DNA of 12,354 nt from Synura sp. LO234KE (lineage: Eukaryota > Sar > Synurophyceae > Synurales > Mallomonadaceae). This document shows positions 1 through 8,600 of the stretch, in pieces; position 1 is the first letter of the stretch, and each line of letters begins with the position of its first letter. Both the position numbers and the translations under genes were made by a program. The notes beneath the pieces were generated by a model. That model did not search any database, was not told the DNA's origin, and was given only the letters and a program-made list of their open reading frames with translations. Location: assembly GCA_015143735.1 (NCBI GenBank), contig VKHC01000412.1, positions 1 through 12,354 of the forward strand, written 5' to 3'.

Positions 1-367
1 ACTTGCTGACGTTGACATTTACTTCACTTCCTCTCAGTTAATATTAAATCTAAGGTGATTAAGATCTTTGACTATTTCGGCCTAAGCTAGCATCCTAGAG
101 TTACTATTCCGACAGACCCGCATGATTTTTTCCCGCAGCCAGATCTGAGCGGGAACAACGTATTTCATTCGACAACGTCACGTGTCTTACACACGCTGTC
201 AACTAACCAGCATTCAATAAGCTCCTCTGGTAGGAAGGGCAAAAATTAAAGCAATATTACCACAATAATCACATTTCCTTTAAACAAGTATGCCAGATGA
301 CTATATCGGATTTTCGTCACAATCAGTTCTTACATTAAAATTATTAGTATGCTATTGGCCAAACATT
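1..367. other. Non-coding stretch
   Basis: AT-rich with stops in all frames. I see no gene; part of it (about 251-310) resembles 3059-3114. Confidence 0.5.
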
Positions 368-616
368 TCACACCGGTTTGACTTTCTCAGCATTTCGAAG
401 CTCACTATTATCTTTCAGAAATAGATTCCTATGTAGCAGGATGTTGTCATAGCCGCTCCTACTTTCGTGTGAAGGCCTCACATCACATGCTTCGCAGGTA
501 TGACGTGCCCCTCCATGGTTGTTCTTTTCTGGGACAGTGTCGTAGATTTCACTGCTCTCCTGCTGGGGGCAGAGCAGCTCCTTAAGTATCGGTAATTCAT
601 ATCTGCGGCGGAGCAA
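368..616 (-). CDS. Possible 3' exon, unknown protein
   Basis: A - strand frame follows a fair acceptor (GCTCCGCCGCAG near 603) and is open for about 78 codons to TGA at 368. It is hydrophilic, with a CEAC pair and an acidic, Lys-rich end. No domain recognised. A frame overlapping it further upstream (747-478) is less convincing. Confidence 0.25.
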   Translation of the reverse strand: MLRRRYELPILKELLCPQQESSEIYDTVPEKNNHGGARHTCEACDVRPSHESRSGYDNILLHRNLFLKDNSELRNAEKVKPV

Positions 617-747
617 ACGTGGGAGAATTCGAGGCTCACTGCCGATTCAGTCTTTTTCTCATAAGCTCCAGTAGCACCCAACCACAGCCGGGGTCGGCAT
701 CTCCGGGGAAAGGCTTGAGTGTGGTGTCTATCACACTGCGGGGGCAC

Positions 748-1294
748 TAGTTAGCTTTAGCTGTTCCATAAATAATTTTTACTCCCATCCGCCCCCATGC
801 TTGCACTCAACGACGATTTTTACACTCAAGATAAGCTATTCGTTTGCTTTTCCGTAACTTCAGAGTCACTCAAGAAACACGCGCGTGAGTACACAAATGA
901 TTTAGGAGATAAGGAGATCGCCCGAAAATCTTACATCGTAACTATCGTATAAGGAGACATGAGGCTACTTGTCAAATACCTGCGAGCCCCAGTAGTGAGT
1001 CAACTGGCCGATTCCTTGACCGTCTAGGGGAAGGGGAAAATGGTCTGCCCGGGGACGTAGAAAGAAGGAGGGGACGCGCGTACCACCCCCGGGGAAGCCA
1101 TTCTCCCTACTAAAACAGTACCACGAACCACACCGTGTCAACGCGGGGGTAGTTTGATAGTCCTAACAACGCGGGTGATAGTATCTGGGGCACACAATAA
1201 CAAATCCAACTCATGTCTGAATCAACGGCCCGACATTGCGAATGAGAGCAGGAAGGAAAACAAAAAAACAGACTCCCCCAAACTTAAATTCTAG
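748..1294. other. Stretch without a supported gene
   Basis: Mixed composition with a GC-rich patch at about 1010-1110 that holds the imperfect hairpin. No convincing coding frame on either strand. Confidence 0.45.
1033..1107. repeat. Imperfect GC-rich inverted repeat (hairpin)
   Basis: Arms 1033-1054 and 1087-1107 pair imperfectly over about 21 bases, each with GGGG or CCCC ends and an internal ATGG/CCAT block, around a purine-rich loop of about 32 nt. It lies in a locally GC-rich patch of otherwise gene-free DNA. Confidence 0.4.
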
Positions 1295-1507
1295 CGAGCC
1301 CAGCAAGCTGACCTGGCTTCGCTCTCTTACCTAAACGTGGCGAAGCCTGCTATCAAGAAGCGTTACCACCAAAAGGCACTCCAGCGACTGGATCTGAAAA
1401 TCCCAATTGCCATCCCGCGACGAGGGTACGGGCGAAGGAAAGCGCTTGTTTCTTACTCAACGAGCACCGATTGTCGGGCGCCCCCCACTCTGGTGTGGTT
1501 ACGCTGA
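1295..1507 (+). CDS. Possible exon, basic unknown peptide
   Basis: The + strand is open for 70 codons from a possible acceptor (AAATTCTAG) to TGA at 1505-1507. The middle is strongly basic (KKRYHQKALQRLDLK and then PRRGYGRRK). It contains the hairpin at 1315-1347. It lies between - strand candidates and no flanking exon was found, so chance is quite possible. Confidence 0.2.
   Translation, partial: RAQQADLASLSYLNVAKPAIKKRYHQKALQRLDLKIPIAIPRRGYGRRKALVSYSTSTDCRAPPTLVWLR
1315..1347. repeat. Short perfect inverted repeat GGCTTCGC / GCGAAGCC
   Basis: Perfect 8-bp arms at 1315-1322 and 1340-1347 with a 17-nt loop. No T-run follows, and the window is eukaryotic, so a bacterial-type terminator is not claimed. 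Confidence 0.5.
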
Positions 1508-1587
1508 GACGCTTGGACGCTTTGGGATAACGGGGTCAGCGAAGAACCTCGAATTCTCCCACAATTCCTCCACTGTGACCTGAAGCT

Positions 1588-1866
1588 TCACCTATAGTGG
1601 GTGACGTTCTCCTCCAAAGCACGAGCGAAGTCGCCGATACTGTCCATCTGTGGAAATGAAAAGTAACAGAGAGGACCCCGAAGGTAGTCTTTCAGGACTA
1701 AGTCTTGCCGGAAAGAAAGTAAGTTCTTGAAAGGCGAATCGGACCCTGTGCCGGTGATGCGCGGGACATGCGTCTGCTGCAGTTGCTCTAAGAGATGTCC
1801 TTTGTGAACAAGCTCGAAACTCGACGCATGTCCGTTCCTCCTGCAGCGCACCACGGATCGAGGCTG
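1588..1866 (-). CDS. Possible internal exon, unknown protein
   Basis: Open from an AG-ended site (GTAGCAG) to a good donor-like site TATAG|GTGAAG at 1592, with a stop just after it. The peptide looks natural (for example DSIGDFARALEENVTHY). A second frame starts right at the same GTGAAG and stays open for 31 codons to 1502 (VKLQVTVEELWENSRFFADP), so the site could instead be an acceptor. No family recognised; it could belong with the exons at 2638 and 3018 or with the frame at 616-368. Confidence 0.28.
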   Translation of the reverse strand, partial: QPRSVVRCRRNGHASSFELVHKGHLLEQLQQTHVPRITGTGSDSPFKNLLSFRQDLVLKDYLRGPLCYFSFPQMDSIGDFARALEENVTHYR

Positions 1867-2379
1867 CTACATACGTATAAATACCTTTCTGAATGAAAAC
1901 AATTATAGTTAATTTGTTAAGTTATGGAGAAGAATACGGAAAGTCATGAGAAAGGCAATCCAAGATGAGAGCAGCCTGCAACCCTAACCACACCAGCAAC
2001 CACCACCACATCTTCTTGCACATACTTCAACTAGAATTTTCCAATCTGGTTGATTCGATTAGTATATGCATGTCATATTTTTGCTAAGCTAAGATTTCCT
2101 GAAAAAACAGCAACTACCACCAATACGTCAAATGGCAAGGCAGCCCCGTGACCGAGTATTATTGGAGAACAACCAGAGAGGGCCTCTACTAAGCTGGCAC
2201 CAGACGACCAAAGCAAGAAGACTAAAAGTTTTTGACTAGCATTAGCCCATAAGGTTTTAAGTAATCGTTATTTAAACCATTTAAATTTCGTTCGCCAAAG
2301 ACAGGGAAATCAAAAGCGCAAAAATCGACTGCTTAAACTCGAAACCAACTCAATAATTCAACGTGATCAGACTCAAATT
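1867..2379. other. Stretch without a supported gene
   Basis: AT-rich with frequent stops in all frames. If the - strand exons on both sides belong to one gene this would be an intron, but the AATAAA at 2384-2379 argues that a gene ends at its right border. Confidence 0.45.
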
Positions 2380-2638
2380 TTATTCAAATTTCCGAAATAT
2401 TAGATTTTCGGACATTTTTCTTGCGTGCATCATATCTATGAGGTCCTCAAGTGCTTCTATGATTAACGAGCTGTTTATCTGCATTTTACGAATATACCCA
2501 GTGTCTTCCGTGTTTGCAAGGGGTGCAATCGCTCCATAGTTCGAGCGACCTGAATGCCACGGTGCAGTGAAATCAACTGGCTTACTTCGTGCGATACTAA
2601 GAGGTTGATGAAGTGACTGATTCTCATCCGAATCAGCT
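2380..2638 (-). CDS. Probable 3' terminal exon of an unknown - strand gene
   Basis: About 86 codons are open on the - strand after a possible acceptor (TTTCAAAG), ending TAA at 2380-2382. Codon first positions are rich in G and A, and the peptide has sensible composition: a polar start, then a helical C-terminus that includes SSLIIEALEDLIDMMHARKM. The first ATG in frame is deep inside, so it was not an obvious open frame. The stop overlaps an AATAAA (2384-2379), a possible poly(A) signal. Possible partners upstream are the frames at 3018-2797 and around 2770-2670, but no phase-correct join was found. Function unknown. Confidence 0.45.
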
Positions 2639-2796
2639 CTTTGAAATATTTACAAAACCTTCAAATATCTTGTTCAAGCGAGCAACTCAGAAGTGTTGGC
2701 GTTGGCGATAACTCGCGTCCCCGATAAATCAGCTAGCAACTGTAATTCACCGAAAAATACAGAATCTACCAGTAACCTTCGCAAAACCATTACTAT

Positions 2797-3018
2797 TCAC
2801 CCCAAATTTTTACTTTCGGGAAGTTCCGTACTGCTGAGACGACATCGAAGAACACCGACGAAGATCATTTTGGCCTTAATCCGCACCAACTCTTGGGCGC
2901 GAGCGAATTGAAGTTTCGACGATGCTAGGGATTCCAGTATTAGAGCATCCGCCCTCTCAGTAGGCATTAGATCTTCCGTCAACAACGACATGACTGACTT
3001 ACTTACGATGTCAACAAT
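2797..3018 (-). CDS. Possible upstream exon of the same unknown gene
   Basis: Open from a possible acceptor (GTGTTAG at 3019) to TGA at 2797. The reading begins IVDIVSKSVMSLLTEDLMPT and continues with a charged helical stretch (KLQFARAQELVRIKAKM). If it is an exon, its 3' limit lies before the stop, perhaps near 2835 at TCG|GTGTTC. A competing signal exists: GTAAGTAAG at 3006 could be a donor for a different upstream frame. Same strand and about 160-220 nt from the terminal exon at 2638. Not recognised. Confidence 0.3.
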   Translation of the reverse strand: MVDIVSKSVMSLLTEDLMPTERADALILESLASSKLQFARAQELVRIKAKMIFVGVLRCRLSSTELPESKNLG

Positions 3019-3627
3019 CTAACACTTGGCAAGCTCATCTGATAGAATACTACAATTCTGCAATAATTACCACATTTCTTTGGAACAATTCTGCTAGACT
3101 TCTTAGGGCGAATGCTGAGTGGTCCTCTCTCGCCGTTCGTCACATCGGTAGCTAAGCAAGGTCATTCTCAGCAACACAAAGCAGATCAAGATGCTGTTCC
3201 AGACCACCAATTTTTTAGGTGAGTGGAGGTCCGCTGGTCTTGGCACGCCGCCACTTCCTAGTAATGTGTAAACTAGAGTCACTTCGAACTGGGTAAAATT
3301 CCATTACTATAACATCCATAGTATAACTAGCCTTCTTATGGTAAGGAAACCGCGACAAAACAGGAGGCGCATTCTAAATTGATGGAAGAAAGGTTACTTA
3401 CAAGCGAAAATGTTATCATCAAAATGACTCACTATTCTCCTTTGGAACGGCATCCCTATTTTAAGCCCTCTCCAGAAAAACACGGATCCTTCACACGTTT
3501 TCAATTGCTTTATGTGTTGTATGAGAGCGGAATGGTAATCAAATCACAAGACACAAGACGCGATCGCCACAAACTGGTTAAACAAAACTGACCTAAAGTT
3601 GTAAGCGAAGATTCACCACACAGTGCA
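3019..3627. other. Stretch between the unknown - strand exons and the transporter 3' end
   Basis: No gene is settled here. Short frames compete on both strands: + 3112-3218 ends at a consensus donor (TAG|GTGAGT), + 3382-3591 is an ATG-started 69-codon frame, and - 3450-3400 starts MPFQRRIVSHFDDNIFA and runs into GTAAGTAA. None joins to a partner in phase. Confidence 0.35.
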
Positions 3628-3633
3628 TTTATT
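3628..3633 (-). promoter_or_regulatory. Probable poly(A) signal (AATAAA) of the transporter gene
   Basis: AATAAA on the - strand begins 35 nt after the TGA of the transporter. Position and sequence fit a cleavage and polyadenylation signal; whether this lineage uses AATAAA is not known. Confidence 0.4.
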
Positions 3634-3667
3634 TCGACCAGAATCCTACAACCTCGTCTACCTCCCC

Positions 3668-5552
3668 TCATCTCATATTGAACCCGTATCTCATGGCGAA
3701 GAGGCACATCACCACCCCAAGGAACCCACCGCTCGTGTGCATGGTCATTTCGATCGACGAGAGCCCCGCGAGCACTCCGCCCGCAGAGGCACCGAGCAGG
3801 AACCCAACGTCGCCAGCGGTCCGGACTAGAGAGAGGGCGAGCGCCCGTTCTTCCGGTGAGCAAAGGTCCGCAACGTATGCGACGGGCACGGAGTTGATGG
3901 CGGCGGATCCGACGGAGAGAGGCACTAGGGTAACGGCCAGCTGAGGTATCGTGGTGGCCAGGGGCAGAGCGGCGAATGAAATCGCCATCAGGGACCCGCC
4001 TGCGTACAATACGAGGCAGGTAAACATGCATCTCAGCCAAGTTTGGAGCCGTTTCGGGGTAGTGGTGATGGGGTTCTGTGGGATGGTACTCAGCAAAACG
4101 GGTACCGTTGAGACACGGACAACGAGAAAGGAAAATGGACGAGGACGTATGGCGTAGGGACATACGACAGCCACACTGTCTCCCACCACTCTTTTCTTTC
4201 TCACCTGCGACAATGCAAGGTACCTTTCCAACTTTATCAGCGAGCCAAGCGGACGGGAAACTACCTAGAACAGACACAACAGATATGAAGGCAAAGGTCC
4301 CACCCACTTCATAGGGAGACATGCTGAATTGGGGGCCCACAAGAAATAACGGTAACATGGTCATTTGTGCGGCTGAAGATGCCACGGAGGTGCCGATGCT
4401 TAACATGGTTACGTTGAACACCTCAGGCCGTTGGAGCAAACTCCGCCAACCTACGTAGGATGTTTGGAAACCGCTAAAAACGCTCGGAGTGCCTGTTGGT
4501 TTATTTGTTATTGCACTTTCTTCTGAGAGGGAGGGAGGGTTGTTTGGGGCATCAACAGTTATTGTAGGAGGGCTTGGTTTGGTCTCTAGTAGTACCATAT
4601 GATTAAACACGGTTAATGTTGCGAATAATCCTCCAACAGTGAAATAAGTAGAGGAGAGCCCACCGTATCCAATCATAAACCCGCCTAGCGCGGGGCCCAT
4701 CGCCATGCCCGCATTAAAGCTTGCCATGATGGGTGATACGGTTCGTGTTCTGTTTAAAGGCGTGGAGATATCCGTCATGAACATGTAGGCTCCAGAGGAA
4801 TAGAACGATACTCCAAGTCCAGTGATAAATCTGCACATCAGCAGCCACGGCGTGCCGAATCCTGGAAGTAAGCAAAGACTTATTCCTCCTAAACCCAGAG
4901 AGCAGAGAATGAGTCCACCAACCATGGTGGGTTTCCTGCCTAAAGTTTCCACGTAGTGAGCTGCTGGAATGTTTCCCAATAACTTGGCCACTCCAACTAT
5001 AGAAACAACCAATCCAAATTCAGATGGTGGGATATGTAACTCCTGGACAAGAATTGGCATGCATGGTACGACTATTCCTAAACTGATTCCTGCAAATATA
5101 AAGGAAAGAGCTGGAGTCCAAATTCTTGGATCGATTTGTTCCGCGCGGAACTTAATGTTTTCGTTGAATTCTTCTGCACTAACGACACCTGTTCGGCTTT
5201 TATTCATGGAATGCATTAGTTGCGACGTAAATCTTTCTATATCTTCATCTGAATATTTTCCGGGTGCAATGTTGCGGACCAATTTTCTTATCTCAATCTT
5301 CGTCAATCCACCTTCTGTGGACCTGTGTTTATTGTAAACACTGAGTATTTCTGCATCTGTAAATGTTTTGAGCTGTAGAGCAGAAAATATTTGCGAACTT
5401 TGTAACTTTGCGCTGAGAATTGAGAGTTTCCTAATTTGAAATAACTTTTTTGTGGTTGAAGCATCATGCCCTATAAATATCCTAGCATATAAGGCATATT
5501 TTTCATTTGGGATTGAAAACCTTTTAAATGCTATTCGCGATCTAATAAGCAT
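3668..5552 (-). CDS. EF-hand-containing major facilitator superfamily transporter, 2 exons
   Basis: A twelve-helix secondary transporter of the DHA1/tetracycline-efflux-like type; the substrate cannot be told. Exon 1 is 5552-4205 and exon 2 is 3999-3668, joined over a 205-nt phase-1 intron (CAG|GTGAGA to GCAG|GC). The product is 559 aa. The ATG at 5552 is the first in frame after a TAA at 5564-5562. Seen: a basic, Ser-rich N-terminus (1-60) that could be an organelle transit peptide; two EF-hand-like motifs at about 68-92 and 104-130, the second with a full 12-residue loop N117-E128 (N, S, T, G, S and E at the usual positions) and the first degenerate. Motif A of the N-half is AHYVETLGRKP (198-208) and of the C-half is DKVGK (439-443). 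A Pro/Ser-rich central loop spans 325-365. Reading through the intron keeps a frame open but replaces the last four helices with a polar, non-MFS tail, so splicing is required. Calcium control is inferred from the EF-hands only. Confidence 0.88.
4000..4204 (-). other. Intron of the MFS transporter gene
   Basis: The donor CAG|GTGAGA at 4204 is the best consensus donor in the window and the acceptor is GTACGCAG at 4000. Removal joins IVAG to GSLMAISF, which restores the helix after the second motif A. At 205 nt it is not a multiple of three, so retention changes the frame. Confidence 0.85.
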
Positions 5553-5668
5553 GTCCAACACTTATTTAGTTCGCAATAACAATAACAATTTCCAAACTGT
5601 CAAGAGGTTATCAGTCACGGGTATCCGACTCTCTAAACTTCGACTCCTGTTATCTGATATTATTTTTA
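5553..5668. promoter_or_regulatory. Shared upstream region of the divergent transporter and SPPL genes
   Basis: Only 116 bp separate the two start codons, so both core promoters and both 5' leaders must lie here or overlap the neighbouring gene. The stretch is AT-rich, with an AATAAC-type run near 5575-5590 and TATTATTTTTAAT just before the SPPL ATG. No convincing TATA box or known operator could be named. Bidirectional promoter activity is inferred from spacing alone. Confidence 0.55.
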
Positions 5669-8600
5669 ATGATTAAATTTTGCATAGTATTTGCATCGTT
5701 TTCGACTATATGCCTCGCAGTGCGACCCTCAGCACTTTTAAACATTTACAATTCTAAAAATAGTTCGAAAATACCTTGCGCTCCTGCGTCTTTTGGATTT
5801 TCTGGTTTTTCACATCACTCATTAACAAACTTTAGTTTGGTCGCTCGTGATGGCGTCTACTCTAACGGCTGCTCCGCTACCAATAGCACTGCATCTGGTG
5901 CTCGTTTTTTCGTTTTAGCTGAGAGAGGGGGTTGCACGTTTCAAGACAAAGCTGTGAGTTCCCGCAAATCTGGTGCATCTGGTCTTATTGTATACAATTC
6001 ATTGAAATCTATATATGACGGCGCGCTTTTTGCCAGTGAAAGGGATTACGAATGCCGGTACGGACAAGGTTACGTGGGCAATATCTCTGAACCCATTTGG
6101 GGTAAAGAAACGAACGATAGAATTCAAGAAGCATGCGAGATAACTTCCGATTGCCGGTCAAGGAAATGTGTACTAACAAATTTTACCACACCAAGTGGTC
6201 TTCATAAAGTATGTTGTGTATTTGATTTGTATGTAAGGATGGGTTATAGGGAAGATAAGAGTTTGCTTTCCTTTCCTTCTGTCTTCATCCGTGTGCAAGA
6301 CCACGATGTAATAGCTGCGCTCCAGTCACAGACACCAGAGGAAGCACTTGGGCTTAGTTTAGAGATAATAAAGGACAATAAATCAATGTGGAGTGGGCTC
6401 TTGGCAACTGCATTTCTGTGTTTCATAGCTGTGGCGATTGTACTGATTGGATCCCTTTGGTCCACATCCACGCTAGAAGAAAAATTAGAAAAATTGACCA
6501 CCATTTGGACCGATCGGGATGATAGTTACGCAGCCGTTCCCCCACCCTCACATGAACCTGCTCATGATCATTCTACTCCCAGTGAGCGCTTCCAGAACTC
6601 AGAAATAACCGTCAGAGGGGCCCTAGTTTGGGCGGCCACGAGCACACTTTTCCTCGCCATTGTATTCTTTTTCCGACCCATCTTCCTCCTGGTGGGACTG
6701 TACCTCCTCCTCTCCGCGGCCTCCCTCTTCACAGTCACTGCTCTGGTCTTGGCGTATGTCCTGCGTCGTGTCCCAGCCTCTTCGGCACGCAACAGTCTCC
6801 ACGTCTTGTCCGCCAATACCAAGAAGTGGCTGTTCGTAATGACTCCCTCCGCCACAATTGCGACCGCTTTCATTCTACTGTGGCTTCTATGCAGGTCTAT
6901 ACATGCTCCCCTATCCAGCATTGTTACCTCCGACAATGTGTTTGATATCCGATCTGACCTATACGAACGACTTACTACAATCGACTCGCAGATACTACGT
7001 CTTTGACTTCTTCATAATAACCATAAAATTGGATGAGTGGGATAATTTAGGTTCTTAAGCAGTTCTTCATTTTATAATTATTATTTTTTATCAAAATATT
7101 TGCAAATTTTAACGTAGTCAGCTCTTCCTCGATATGCCTAATTCTCTATCGATATATCTAAATAGCACAAGACTGCCTTAGTGACGTTCCATTCCATTGA
7201 CTTTAGATCGCAACTACTCACTGCTGCTCTATATGAATTCAAGATGATTATAATACTGTACGGACGCATGACCATCCTATGCCCTCGCTTGCTCTCCCTC
7301 GCCAATGACAGGAATAACTACCCGAGGCTACTGTGGATTCCCCAGGACGTACTCGGAGCCAGCGTGTGTCTAGTGTCCCTGTCCGCCATTCACATCCGGA
7401 GTCTCCGGGCAGCTGTCGCGTTGACCTCCGTCATGTTTATCTATGACCTGGTCTTCGTCTTCGGGTCCGCGGTCTTGCTGTCTGGTCCCTCCGTTATGGA
7501 GCAGGTGCGGTGTTCGTACCGACGTCAATATAGGAAGATATGGCACACGAATTACCTATGGTATGATATGGTGTAATTTCTGGTGGATGTCTGGGATAGA
7601 AGGCTTTGTTGGCTTGTGGATGTTCTCGAAATAGCGCACCTATTGTCCCATTCGAATTGGTAATATTACGACCAAGGCCGGCCGGGATAGTAGTCCTAAT
7701 CTTGATCTAAATGAGACATGGGTAATTATTAGATGGGTATCGCTTTTGACTGGCTTCATTGTATCTATGCCTTCAGGTGGCCATAGGTCGAGAGGACAGG
7801 CCTGAGGATTTCTGTGAGAAGTACCCCGACGACTCCTACTGTACGGTACGGTTGAGGTGAAGTACAACAGGCTCTGTATCCTACCTTCGCCTGAGCCTGA
7901 AGATATCCTTTGTGTTTATAATATAACCCTCTCACTGTATCCCCTGCTTGATTTTCGATCTTCCTAGCGCCCACCCAGTCAGCTCCCCATGCTACTTCTA
8001 AGCCCTTTCATTGGCGGCACAAAAGGTACTCCCCCTGGTCCTCCGCTTCTCCGCCCACTCTATTTCCTGATCGCATCGACAAATAACAACAAAATTTATG
8101 AGTGCATATGAATGTGCTGACATGAGTCCTTACTTCACATTTCTTTGTGTCGGTTCTGTTCCCCGTGTCCTTCGGACGACATTCAGTAGGTGACATCGGT
8201 ACAGAGGCGGCCCTGGGTCTGGGGGATGTCTTGGTACCAGGACTCGTTCTGGCCTGGCTCGCTAGGTAGGGGTCTCAGTCTCACAACAATCCATTTGAAT
8301 AGAAGTCCCGTAGCATTCCGCTGACGAGTATGACGCCCTGTTGCTTCGCCTCCTGTTAGGCTAGACTCGACCTTGCTCGGTCCGCTTCTTCTTCCTCCAC
8401 CGTTGTTCTCGTCATCTTGTAATGGGGCTGGTAATTGGATCCGTCGGGGTCTCTTCCTCCCCGCCCTGGGTGCTTACTTACTCGGTCTGATCCTAGCGAA
8501 CTCCGCTGCAGAGCACTTCCAGGTCCTCCCCCCTTAGAGTGATTCTAACTCCCTACTAACCGTCCAGTACATTGACGACTCTAACACCCTCTCTCCCGTA

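Noticed and set aside
1981-2012. CCCTAACCA-like telomeric sequence
   Set aside because: A single unit within a CAC-rich stretch; no tandem array.
2530-2550. tRNA T-arm-like GTTCGAGC
   Set aside because: No matching acceptor or anticodon arms around it, and it lies within a coding-like exon.
2693-2911. 72-residue + frame
   Set aside because: It lacks an ATG start and is less protein-like than the - strand frame over the same bases.
3510-5561. Single-exon 683-residue reading of the transporter starting at GTG 5561
   Set aside because: The start is not ATG, and the last part is not MFS-like. Splicing 4204-4000 restores the final helices and the GSLMAISF join.
6568-6936. 122-residue frame on the - strand
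   Set aside because: It is antisense to SPPL exon 1 and rich in Arg and Thr, as expected from the complement of GC-rich membrane-helix codons.
7181-7576. Separate 131-residue gene containing the YD motif
   Set aside because: The part before 7312 is intron and the part after 7504 is intron. The middle is SPPL exon 2.
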